The notes below the pieces were generated by a model that saw only the letters and a program-made list of their open reading frames with translations, searched no databases and had not been told where the DNA came from. 64,000 nt of DNA, taken from NCBI GenBank assembly GCA_025041175.1, contig JAKCFJ010000001.1, positions 558,001-622,000 of the forward strand. The letters run 5' to 3'. Shown here piece by piece: positions 1 to 7,584 of the stretch. Source of the stretch: Halobacteriales archaeon YIM A00010. Lineage in GTDB: Archaea; Halobacteriota; Halobacteria; Halobacteriales; Haloarculaceae. Within the stretch, counting starts at the first letter, position 1, and every line of letters starts with the position of its first letter. Position numbers and translations under genes: made by a program.

Positions 1-261
1 AGTGGTCTGGCACGCGTACAACAGGTGTTCGACATCGTCTGCAGTGAAGTAATAGCAGTATCCGACGCCAGTGAGCACCATCAGAACGAACGAATAGTAC
101 ACCAATGCCGTGTAGACACCGGTCTCGAAAAGTGCGAAATAAACACCATTGATGAGCAGAAACCCGCCGATCACCTGTAGGGCCGTGTTGGTGCGCTCTA
201 CCCACTCCTTCGACCGCCCGACAGTCGGTGTCTGAGAAGTCGCGCCATCCAACGATTCCAT
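1..261 (-). CDS. Membrane protein, 3' part cut off by window edge
   Basis: An open frame runs from an ATG at 261 on the minus strand to the window edge without a stop, giving 87 residues. The first ~25 residues are polar. They are followed by two hydrophobic stretches (about residues 28-45 and 50-70), so it is a small integral membrane protein of unknown function. The second segment holds YYSFVLMVLTGVGYCYYF. The C-terminus lies outside the window, so length and family cannot be judged. It is divergent from guaB, with element 1A between them. Confidence 0.6.
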   Translation of the reverse strand, partial: MESLDGATSQTPTVGRSKEWVERTNTALQVIGGFLLINGVYFALFETGVYTALVYYSFVLMVLTGVGYCYYFTADDVEHLLYACQTT

Positions 262-338
262 GCCTTTCAATTGGAAACACACACCCAAGAACCTTCGTCA
301 GACATCCGTCACACGGTCACCGGTCGCCAGGTGTGGTA

Positions 339-466
339 TACTGTCTGACGTGCGTTATGACAGTCCCGCAGCATAATTTTGAACACTCGATGGCCTGTTC
401 AGTCAGGCACTTGCTCCCTGCTCCCGAAAACGCCACCGTCGAGCCACGTACGTATGACCGACAGTG
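339..466. mobile_element. Miniature inverted-repeat element, family 1, copy A
   Basis: It begins TACTGTC and ends GACAGTG, a degenerate form of the family 1 ends. The interior from about 380 on (CACTCGATGGCC, TTCAGTCAGG, CGAAAACGCCACCGTCGAG) is shared with copies at 12458, 41382 and 49522. The left arm is about 20 bases longer than in the other copies and diverged. No target duplication is visible. It carries no gene. Confidence 0.75.
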
Positions 467-535
467 TATCGTTCGACGAGGTGAGAACGACGTCGTTCGC
501 GGCGATACCCCTTGTAACGACAACCCCCCTCACAC

Positions 536-546
536 AATCCTTTTAT
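536..546 (+). promoter_or_regulatory. TATA-like box for guaB
   Basis: ATCCTTTTATC lies 23-33 bases before the ATG at 569. This is the spacing expected if transcription starts at or next to the A of that ATG, so it favours 569 over the in-frame ATG at 557. Confidence 0.45.
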
Positions 547-568
547 CAGGGGATCTATGACCGTTAAC

Positions 569-2056
569 ATGGCGAAGGAACCCCAAGACCAGGGTTTTCT
601 GGAGAAACTGAACGTACCAGAGGCGTTGACGTTCGACGACGTGCTCTTGCGTCCGACCGAAAGCCACGTTGAGCCAGAAGAGGCGGACACACGGACGAAC
701 GTTTCGAAAAACGTTGCGCTGTCCGTTCCGGTGCTGTCGGCGGCGATGGACACGGTGACCGAAAGCGAGACGGCGATCGAGATGGCCCGGCAAGGAGGTC
801 TCGGCGTTCTCCACCGGAACATGCCGATCGAAGACACCGCCCGATCGGTCGAGCGCGTCAAACGCGCAGACGAGTTGATCATCCGGGACGTCGTGACGGC
901 GAGTCCGGAGCAGACGGTACGGGAAGTCGACCGAATGATGAACGACGAAGGCGTCAGCGGTGCCCCCGTGGTGGACGAGGACGGCGTCGTTCTCGGCATC
1001 ATCTCCGGAACGGACATCCGACCGTATCTGGAGGTTGGTGAGCGCGATGAGGTGCGCGAGGCGATGACCGACGAAGTCATCACGGCAGCCGACGACGTGA
1101 CCGCCCGGGAAGCGCTCGAACTGATGTACGAGCACAAAATCGAGCGCGTGCCGATCGTCGATGCGTCGGGAACGCTCACCGGTCTCGTGACGATGCAAGG
1201 GATCCTCCAGCGCCGCGAGTACGACGCCGCCGCTCGTGATGAGGACGGTCGGCTTCGTGTCGGGGTCGCCGTCGGACCGTTCGAGGACGACCGTGCGGAC
1301 GCTGCCGACGACGCTGGTGCGGACGTGCTGTTCATCGACTGTGCCCACGCACACAACCGATCGGTCATCGAGAGTGCCCGGGAGATCACGTCGATGGTCG
1401 AGGCCGACGTGGTCGTCGGGAACATCGGAACGGGTGAGGCCGCACGAGCGCTCGTCGACTTCGCTGACGGGCTGAAAGTCGGTATCGGTCCGGGAAGCAT
1501 CTGTACGACTCGCGTCGTCAGCGGTGCTGGGATGCCACAGATGACCGCTATCGCCAACGTCGCCGACGTTGCAGCCCGACACGACGTTCCCGTTATCGCC
1601 GACGGTGGCATCCGGTATTCGGGTGACGCGATCAAAGCCATCGCCGCCGGCGCTGACGCTGTTATGCTCGGGTCGTACTTCGCCGGGACGGATGAAGCCC
1701 CCGGACGGATCATCACCATGAACGGAAAGAAGTACAAGCAGTACCGGGGGATGGGAAGCGTCGGCGCGATGCAGTCCGGTGGCGGTGATCGCTACCTGAA
1801 AGAGGCCGACGAAGACGAGGAGTACGTTCCCGAAGGCGTCGAGGCCGCAACGCCCTACAAAGGGAGTCTCGAAAGCGAACTCCACCAGCTCGTCGGTGGG
1901 ATGCAGTCCGGGATGGGGTACGTCGGTGCCGAATCCATCCCCGCCGTCAAGGAGGACGCCGAGTTCGTGCGCGTCTCACCCGCCGGACAGACCGAAGGAC
2001 ACCCCCACGACGTGGTCATCACCGACGAAGCACCGAACTACAAACCGCGGGAGTGA
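569..2056 (+). CDS. guaB: Inosine-5'-monophosphate dehydrogenase
   Basis: This enzyme oxidises IMP to XMP with NAD, the committed step to guanine nucleotides, in the cytosol. The 495-residue protein has the expected layout: a TIM barrel interrupted by two CBS domains (about residues 95-205), then the catalytic loop GPGSICTTR with nucleophile Cys at about 312, IADGGI in the phosphate-binding region, and the flap YRGMGS. Full length for the family. An alternative in-frame ATG at 557 would add four residues. I prefer 569 because a TATA-like box sits about 26 bases upstream. It stands alone, followed by T-rich terminator-like sequence. Confidence 0.96.
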   Translation: MAKEPQDQGFLEKLNVPEALTFDDVLLRPTESHVEPEEADTRTNVSKNVALSVPVLSAAMDTVTESETAIEMARQGGLGVLHRNMPIEDTARSVERVKRADELIIRDVVTASPEQTVREVDRMMNDEGVSGAPVVDEDGVVLGIISGTDIRPYLEVGERDEVREAMTDEVITAADDVTAREALELMYEHKIERVPIVDASGTLTGLVTMQGILQRREYDAAARDEDGRLRVGVAVGPFEDDRADAADDAGADVLFIDCAHAHNRSVIESAREITSMVEADVVVGNIGTGEAARALVDFADGLKVGIGPGSICTTRVVSGAGMPQMTAIANVADVAARHDVPVIADGGIRYSGDAIKAIAAGADAVMLGSYFAGTDEAPGRIITMNGKKYKQYRGMGSVGAMQSGGGDRYLKEADEDEEYVPEGVEAATPYKGSLESELHQLVGGMQSGMGYVGAESIPAVKEDAEFVRVSPAGQTEGHPHDVVITDEAPNYKPRE

Positions 2057-2235
2057 ACCGTTCGAGGTCACGTCGAACGAAATCCGATAGTTCTCGGCTC
2101 CAGTACTCCGGCTGTTCGTGAGACGCCGAGCGGTTCGCCGCGGCTACTCGATACGCCACACTGTTTGGTGCGGTGGCGGTGCTGTCGGCGGTGACTACCC
2201 TGCCGCACCGCGAACGAAGCGAAGCGGAGTGAGCG

Positions 2236-2297
2236 GCTTTTTTTGGTCCAGATTTTTTGCGCGAGGGTGAGCTTTGCTCACCCGAGCGGAAAAAAGG
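2236..2297. terminator. T-runs and hairpin between guaB and tRNA-Lys
   Basis: T7 at 2238-2244 and T6 at 2253-2258 on the plus strand follow guaB. A perfect hairpin GGGTGAGC-TTT-GCTCACCC occupies 2265-2283. On the minus strand a run of Ts (2290-2295) follows the tRNA. This looks like a convergent terminator region for both genes. Confidence 0.45.
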
Positions 2298-2306
2298 TGG
2301 GCGTAC

Positions 2307-2379
2307 GGGCTGAGAGGGATTTGAACCCTCGGCCGTCTGGTTAAGAGCCAGATGCTCTGCCTGGCTGAGCTATCAGCCC
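2307..2379 (-). tRNA. tRNA-Lys (anticodon CTT)
   Basis: On the minus strand the 73 bases fold as a complete cloverleaf. The acceptor stem is GGGCTGA/TCAGCCC. The anticodon arm is TCTGG-CTCTTAA-CCAGA, so the anticodon is CTT. The T arm contains GGTTCAAATCC. CCA is not encoded and there is no intron in the anticodon loop. Confidence 0.97.
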
Positions 2380-2474
2380 TCACATTCGCATTGCGATGGT
2401 TGGTTGATATACGTTTCCTTTGCCGATCGCAAAGAAGAGAGTTTCAAGTGTATTCGACCCACAAGTTGGGTACC

Positions 2475-3923
2475 ATGAGTACCGCCATCACGATGGCGTC
2501 GATGTCTACCTACGCGATCCTCGGGTGTGGAAGTGTGGGTCACGCCGTTGCTGAGGAACTCGAACGGGAGCAAAAGGACGTGCTCATTCTCGATAAGGAC
2601 GGGGATCGCGTCGAAGCCCTCAGGGACCAGGATCTCGACGCCCGAACCGCTGACATCAGCGAACCGGCGGTCGCCGAATCCATCGCTGATCGGGACGTGA
2701 TCCTCATCATGGCTACGGACGTAGAGACAAACAAAACGGCCGTGAAGCACCTCCGAGAACAGGCCGGCGATCGGTACATCGTCGTCCGTGCGTCCGATCC
2801 CGTCTCGGCAGACGAGTTCACGGAGCTCGGAGCCGATGTCGTCATCAATCCGTCGACAGTCATCGCCGATTCCGCGCTTCGTGCGCTCGAATCCGGCGAA
2901 CTGGAGTACAAGACCGCAGAGCTCGTCGACTCCATCGACAGCACGACCTCCCAGATGGCGATCCTCACCCACCACCGACCGAATCCGGACGCCATTGCCA
3001 GTGCGGTCGCTCTCCAAGCGATCGCGACCGACCGCGACGTCGACGCCGATGTGATTTACGACGGCGAGATGTCGCTTCAGGAAAACAGGGCGTTCGTCAA
3101 CCTGCTCGGAATCGATCTCGTCCCGAAAGCGGACATCTCTCTCGATACGTACGACACGACAGCGCTCATCAACCACGCCCACGCCTCCGAGCCGGCGGTC
3201 GAGGGCGTCGTCGACATCTACATTGACCACGTCGAACCACAGTTCGAGATGGAGGTTGCGTTTTCGGACATCCGCCCCGATGTCTCTTCCTCCTCGACGA
3301 TCCTCACGAAATATCTACAAACCCTCGACCTCACCGTCAGCGAAGAGGTCGCAACGGCCTTGTTGTACGGGATCCGTGCCGAAACGCTCGATTTCAAGCG
3401 CGACACGACGCCGGCGGATCTCACGGCGGCGGCGTACCTCTACCCCTTCGCCGATCACGACACCTTAGAGCAGGTCGAAGCGCCGAGTATGAGCCCGGAA
3501 ACGCTCGATGTGCTCGCCGAAGCCATCCACAACCGCGAGGTGAAAGGAAGCCACCTCGTTACGAACGCGGGGTTCGTTCGCGATCAAGACGCGCTCGGAC
3601 AGGCTGCCCAGCGGCTCCTCAACCTCGAAGGGATCACCACCAGCGCCGTCTTCGCTATCACTGACGACGCGATCTACCTCGCTGCCCGGTCGAAAGACAT
3701 CCGAATGAACATCGGTTCGGTGCTCGAAGACGCGTTCGGGGAGATCGGGGACGCCGCCGGTCACTCGACCGACGCCAGCGCGACGATCCCGCTCGGGATC
3801 TTCACCGGGATCGAAACCAGCGAGAAGAACCGCGATACGCTCCTCTCGCTCGTCGAAAAAGCCGTCCGAACCAAGCTCTTCGAAGCGCTCGGCGTCGAAA
3901 CCAGCGACGGCAACGGCTCGTGA
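2475..3923 (+). CDS. TrkA-N / DHH-family phosphoesterase
   Basis: A 482-residue two-part protein. Residues ~10-130 form a TrkA-N (RCK) Rossmann domain starting YAILGCGSVGHAVAEEL, which normally binds NAD or another nucleotide. The rest is a DHH/DHHA1 phosphoesterase module with THHRPNPDAIAS near the start and GHSTDASATIP near the end, typical of NrnA-like nano-RNase or cyclic-dinucleotide phosphodiesterases. The position of the signature DHH triad reads DHV (IYIDHVEP), so catalytic status is uncertain. ATGs at 2493 and 2502 are alternative starts, and 2502 would begin directly at the Rossmann fold. Substrate unknown. Confidence 0.85.
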   Translation: MSTAITMASMSTYAILGCGSVGHAVAEELEREQKDVLILDKDGDRVEALRDQDLDARTADISEPAVAESIADRDVILIMATDVETNKTAVKHLREQAGDRYIVVRASDPVSADEFTELGADVVINPSTVIADSALRALESGELEYKTAELVDSIDSTTSQMAILTHHRPNPDAIASAVALQAIATDRDVDADVIYDGEMSLQENRAFVNLLGIDLVPKADISLDTYDTTALINHAHASEPAVEGVVDIYIDHVEPQFEMEVAFSDIRPDVSSSSTILTKYLQTLDLTVSEEVATALLYGIRAETLDFKRDTTPADLTAAAYLYPFADHDTLEQVEAPSMSPETLDVLAEAIHNREVKGSHLVTNAGFVRDQDALGQAAQRLLNLEGITTSAVFAITDDAIYLAARSKDIRMNIGSVLEDAFGEIGDAAGHSTDASATIPLGIFTGIETSEKNRDTLLSLVEKAVRTKLFEALGVETSDGNGS

Positions 3924-3958
3924 TCGCCACCAGTCGGCCGATGGTCGTCACCCAACAC

Positions 3959-4258
3959 TCACTCCGCGACTTCTGTCGGTTGTTCGTCCGGTTGTTTGAG
4001 GCGATCGATGGTGTCGTTGACGATCACGACGTCGCCGACCGACCGTACCCAACGGTACGGAACGATGACGCCCTGCCCTTCCGACACGTACTCCTCGAAG
4101 AGTGCCCTGTTGACCTCACCCAGCGCGAGACCGGTCACCATTTCGGCGTCGAGATCGAGTTTGAGATCGTCGACGCGACCGATGAACGTCCCACTGGCCG
4201 AATACACGTCGTGATCGATGAGGGCTGTGATTTCCCGTGGCTCCGATTCGGTCTCCAT
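3959..4258 (-). CDS. PRC-barrel domain protein
   Basis: A 99-residue acidic protein with the PRC-barrel pattern across residues ~8-85 (ALIDHDVYSASGTFIGRVDDL, VIVPYRWVRSVGDVVIV). PRC barrels are small beta-barrels found in RimM and in archaeal proteins that bind RNA or other proteins. In haloarchaea they occur as stand-alone proteins, some linked to cell division, but nothing here identifies the partner. It lies convergent to the TrkA-N/DHH gene and downstream of the HTH regulator on the same strand. Confidence 0.85.
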   Translation of the reverse strand: METESEPREITALIDHDVYSASGTFIGRVDDLKLDLDAEMVTGLALGEVNRALFEEYVSEGQGVIVPYRWVRSVGDVVIVNDTIDRLKQPDEQPTEVAE

Positions 4259-4335
4259 ACCCGAGCGTCGAAGCGAAGCGTCTTAATCATTTGTGGACCT
4301 CAGAATTCACACTTGTTATTGTGTAATTAATAACA

Positions 4336-5100
4336 TCAATCGAGAGATCGGATCGGGAACGCCTCGTTCCACACCGCTTCGTAGTGGGTTTTCGCCCACG
4401 CGACCGCCGTTGGCGCGTCGTTGATGATGCTGCCCCGGATCCCCTCCGGACCGTACACCCGCAGTTCGATGGTCGTTCCACTGTCTGATTCAACGATCGT
4501 GAGCCCGGCTGACGGCTCCTCGTCGGACTGTCTGAGCGCGACCTGGCCGGTAGCGATGGATTCGACCACCCCGTCGCTCGGGACGGTGATGAGCTGCTCG
4601 GTAAGCGACGACGACACGACGAGCGATAACTCCGCATCCTCCCCAACCCGTTCGTGGAACAGATCGAGATACGGTTCGGAGATGGTCGAGGGAATCGACC
4701 GGATGCGTTGTGCACCGTCGAGGAGCCGCTCGATCCGAGCGGGATGGGACCGATCGCCCGTGGCGCGAACGACCTCCGCGTCCACCAGCACGGCAGGCAC
4801 GAGTGGAGCGTCCGCATCGATCACGGAGAGCAGCTCGATCGCCTCCTGAATGCAGTCTACCTTCCTCCTAAAGCGATCGTACGCCTCGAGCGCCAACCGG
4901 CCCGTAAGCGTCGTCCAATACCCTCCATCACGCTGTTCGACGTACCCCGCCGTTTCGAGATCGTCCACAGCCCTGTTGATCGTCGATTCGGACACATCGA
5001 GCGCAGCGCGAAGACTGTCCACGCCCTGTGGCCCGTCGTCTAACTCCCGAAGGATCTTGGTCCGGTCCAAAAGGAGCTGAGACGGCTCCGTATCGCTCAT
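4336..5100 (-). CDS. Winged-helix transcriptional regulator (FilR1-type)
   Basis: 254 residues. An N-terminal winged helix-turn-helix (about 12-75: ILRELDDGPQGVDSLRAALDVSESTINRAVDDLETAGYVEQRDGGYWTTLTG, quoted only to mark the boundaries) is followed by a C-terminal domain of the kind called FilR1/methanogenesis-regulator middle domain in haloarchaeal regulators. Expected role: DNA-binding transcription factor, ligand unknown. A TATA-like TTTTTAGG on the minus strand (5123-5130) sits about 25 bases before the ATG, suggesting a leaderless message. An imperfect inverted repeat CCCTT-N6-AAGGG at about 5154-5169 could be an operator. Confidence 0.82.
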   Translation of the reverse strand: MSDTEPSQLLLDRTKILRELDDGPQGVDSLRAALDVSESTINRAVDDLETAGYVEQRDGGYWTTLTGRLALEAYDRFRRKVDCIQEAIELLSVIDADAPLVPAVLVDAEVVRATGDRSHPARIERLLDGAQRIRSIPSTISEPYLDLFHERVGEDAELSLVVSSSLTEQLITVPSDGVVESIATGQVALRQSDEEPSAGLTIVESDSGTTIELRVYGPEGIRGSIINDAPTAVAWAKTHYEAVWNEAFPIRSLD

Positions 5101-5544
5101 TACACGAATGATTACAGGTCAATCCTAAAAACAACGCGGTGAACAACGGCCGAACCCTTATAATGAAGGGAAATATTTATATGGCATTACCCAGGCTCGA
5201 GCGAGATATTCAGGGAGTAAGGTGATATACGTGCAGGCACATGGATGAACTGCCGGATGCCTCTGACACCCCGGCAGCTATCCTATCGGTGGCGGTCTGC
5301 CCGAACCGCCACGGATTTCCAGAAACGGTACGGATGAGTCTCTCTTCAGCCGCGCTCTCCAAACCAATCGACAGCGCTACCTACGACCGGCAAGCCGAGC
5401 AGGACGACGCCGCCCGTTAGTCCCACTCCGGTCGTCCCGACACCTACGATCAGTATCCGAGATTGACAAGATGTGGTTCGGTCGCTACCGGCTCGGGATC
5501 TCGTTGCTACAGTCGCTGCGCCGGCGTGAACGCTGGCGACGGCG
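5101..5544. other. Gene-poor gap with one marginal 59-residue ORF
   Basis: This holds the promoter of the HTH gene (minus strand) and an AT-rich stretch AATATTTATATGG (5171-5183). A short plus-strand ORF runs from ATG 5241 to TAG 5420 (59 residues, starting MDELPDASDT). It has no recognisable domain, and its coding status is doubtful. On the minus strand, 5346-5460 encodes a hydrophobic stretch (ILIVGVGTTGVGLTGGVVLL) that lacks any start codon. It may be a decayed membrane-protein fragment. Nothing else is evident. Confidence 0.4.
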
Positions 5545-5778
5545 TCATTCGTGGGCTGCGTCCCACTCTTCGGCCTTGTGGAGGTTGTTGCAGCTGTTGC
5601 ATTTGATACGGCCCATCGAATCGACAGCCGTATCGAACGATTCGCAGTTCGAGCAGAAAAAGCCCCACCGTTCTCGATCGGTGTTGTACACGACGTAGAA
5701 GGGGGCTTTCGATCCACGTTCCCCTTGCGTGGCGTCGACGTACAGCGTCTGTCCCGTCGGATGTGTCCGCGCTTCCAT
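5545..5778 (-). CDS. Small zinc-ribbon-like protein (resembles DUF5816)
   Basis: 77 residues from the ATG at 5778 (MEARTHPTG). Two CxxC pairs, FFCSNCES and IKCNSCNN, are arranged as a zinc ribbon in the C-terminal half, and the protein ends EEWDAAHE. From memory this matches a conserved haloarchaeal family listed as DUF5816. The function is unknown, and metal binding is inferred from the cysteines. An upstream in-frame ATG at 5805 would add nine residues with no family support. Confidence 0.8.
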   Translation of the reverse strand: MEARTHPTGQTLYVDATQGERGSKAPFYVVYNTDRERWGFFCSNCESFDTAVDSMGRIKCNSCNNLHKAEEWDAAHE

Positions 5779-6018
5779 ACGCTGATGTCGGGGATCGAGC
5801 CACATATACTGTCGGCCACTGGTAGCTGTGGGGTTCCCGAGAGAGGTGCCAAGCGAGCGGCGTCACCGGAGGACCTGCAAATTCAACGACGATAGGGTTC
5901 AACGACAGCGTCCGCGTCGTCTCCGTTCGCTGCCCGGAGCGGCGAGCGTCCCCGAGACGGGCGCAAAAGCGGCCCAGCAGCTGCCAGCCGAGCGCATTTT
6001 TGCCCGGCTATCGATCAC

Positions 6019-6195
6019 CTAGTGTCGGTTGTCCTGTCACATCACAGCCGACGCCACGCCGTGCGTGTGGCGCTGGTTCGAGCGTCCAGCGCGGTCTACA
6101 CACCGCTACAGATCGTGGCACCAGCGGTGCTGGACACACACGCCGCCCCGACACCACCTTGGCAGCGTGCGCCGCACTCTCTAGTGTCGGGCGAT
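6019..6195. ncRNA. Candidate structured RNA or palindrome cluster
   Basis: Successive stems can be drawn: 6023-6032 with 6044-6053 (10 bp counting G-U pairs on the plus strand), GCGCTGG/CCAGCGC at 6070-6076/6086-6092, GCGGT/ACCGC at 6091-6095/6102-6106, and an 8-bp perfect stem CCCGACAC/GTGTCGGG at 6147-6154/6184-6191. The motif CTAGTGTCGG occurs twice (6019 and 6181 region). Strand is unclear, and no SRP or RNase P core motif was found. Confidence 0.3.
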
Positions 6196-6287
6196 CCTAC
6201 GGTTCCCGCGTCCATCCGTTTCACGAACTCGTGGATCGACGATCCGGTCGCTTGCAGGTGATGGTGGCCTGACGCAACCCAAAGTCA

Positions 6288-6297
6288 CTTTTAGCTT
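6288..6297 (+). promoter_or_regulatory. TATA-like box for pan
   Basis: CTTTTAGCTT lies about 24-33 bases before the ATG at 6321, the spacing of a leaderless haloarchaeal promoter. Confidence 0.45.
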
Positions 6298-6320
6298 AGT
6301 GCCATAGGTAGGGTAACTCT

Positions 6321-7541
6321 ATGTCCCGTAGTCCTTCGTTGCCGGATCGGCCACAGTTGGAGTTGGATCCGGAAATGCCGCCGGCCGAGCGCCTCGATGC
6401 GCTACAACAACATTATCATCGTATTCTAGAAGTGAACGAACAGCTCGACGACCAGCTCAAGTCCGCCCAGTCACAACAGGGCGCGCTTCGAGATGACGTC
6501 GAACAGTTACAGCGAGAGAACGAGACGCTGAAAGCCTCCGCCCAGTACATCGCCACCGTCGAGGAGATCATCGATGACCAGGTCGTAATCAAACAGCACG
6601 GAAACAACCAGGAGGTGCTGACCGATCTTTCACCCCGGTTGCAAGAACAGATCGAGGCGGGGGATCGCGTTTCGATCAGCGATTCGTTCACCGTCCAGAC
6701 GGTTCTCAGTAGTGAAACGGATTCGCGGGCACAAGCGATGCAGGTCACCCAGCGGCCCGGCGTCACCTACGAGGAGATCGGCGGGTTGGACGAGGAGATC
6801 CGCGAGGTCCGCGAGACAGTCGAGGAGCCGTTGCTCGACCCTGGTCAGTTCGACGCGGTCGGGATAGAGCCGCCCTCGGGAGTGTTGTTGCACGGTCCAC
6901 CGGGGACGGGCAAGACGATGCTGGCCAAGGCGGTCGCCAACCAGACTGAGGCGACGTTCATCAAGATGGCCGGCTCGGAGCTGGTCCAGAAGTTCATCGG
7001 GGAAGGAGCGCGTCTGGTTCGGGATCTGTTCGAGCTGGCCGAAGAACGCGAGCCGGCGGTGTTGTTCATCGACGAGATCGACGCGATCGCGTCCAAACGC
7101 ACCGATTCGAAGACCTCCGGGGACGCGGAGGTCCAGCGCACCATGATGCAGTTGCTCTCGGAGATGGACGGCTTCGACGACCGGGGCCAGATCAGCATCA
7201 TCGCCGCCACCAACCGCTTCGACATGCTCGATCGCGCCATCCTCCGCCCCGGCCGCTTCGATCGCCTCATCGAAGTCCCCAAACCCGACCAAGAGGGACG
7301 AAAGCGGATCCTCGATATCCACGCCTCGGAGATGGAGCTCAACGACGACGTGGAATACGACGAGCTGGCGGCGATGACCGAGGGGTTCAGCGGTGCCCAG
7401 CTGTCGAGTTTGGTTACCGAGGCGGGGATGTTCGCTGTGCGGGACGAGCGGACCACAGTCCAGTCCGAGGACTTCGAAGCTGCCTACGATAAGCTCAGCG
7501 ACGAGGAGGACACGTCGGTAACGACCGCTACCTTCTACTGA
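6321..7541 (+). CDS. pan: Proteasome-activating nucleotidase
   Basis: A 406-residue AAA+ ATPase that unfolds proteins and feeds them to the 20S proteasome. Visible parts: N-terminal coiled coil (~22-75), an OB-fold segment (~78-130), Walker A GPPGTGKT (~192-199), Walker B FIDEID (~249), and the second region of homology ending RPGRFDR. Length is normal for the family. The C-terminus reads TTATFY. PAN docking usually relies on a C-terminal HbYX motif with a penultimate Tyr, and here Tyr is the last residue. It appears monocistronic with its own TATA-like box. Confidence 0.95.
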   Translation: MSRSPSLPDRPQLELDPEMPPAERLDALQQHYHRILEVNEQLDDQLKSAQSQQGALRDDVEQLQRENETLKASAQYIATVEEIIDDQVVIKQHGNNQEVLTDLSPRLQEQIEAGDRVSISDSFTVQTVLSSETDSRAQAMQVTQRPGVTYEEIGGLDEEIREVRETVEEPLLDPGQFDAVGIEPPSGVLLHGPPGTGKTMLAKAVANQTEATFIKMAGSELVQKFIGEGARLVRDLFELAEEREPAVLFIDEIDAIASKRTDSKTSGDAEVQRTMMQLLSEMDGFDDRGQISIIAATNRFDMLDRAILRPGRFDRLIEVPKPDQEGRKRILDIHASEMELNDDVEYDELAAMTEGFSGAQLSSLVTEAGMFAVRDERTTVQSEDFEAAYDKLSDEEDTSVTTATFY

Positions 7542-7584
7542 CTCTCAGCGGCCGAATTTATACATTTTCAACAACTACCGGTGA

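Larger units (their letters stand above)
5779..6320. other. Non-coding gap rich in hairpins before pan
   Basis: There is no convincing gene on either strand: the overlapping frames have repetitive arginine/serine-rich shadow composition. The right half (6019-6195) is packed with inverted repeats, described separately. The last 35 bases hold the pan promoter. Confidence 0.6.

Noticed and set aside
530-1885. Long minus-strand frames over guaB (and similar long antisense frames over maeB, uvrA, the helicase and others)
   Set aside because: They mirror strong genes on the other strand, have Arg/Ser/His-rich shadow composition and no recognisable domains.
5346-5852. 168-residue minus-strand ORF
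   Set aside because: Most of it overlaps the zinc-ribbon protein in another frame; only its last ~35 residues look like a membrane segment, and no start codon precedes that part.
6019-6195. SRP RNA or RNase P RNA
   Set aside because: Neither strand shows the conserved SRP helix 8 tetraloop motifs or the RNase P GAGGAAAGUCC core.
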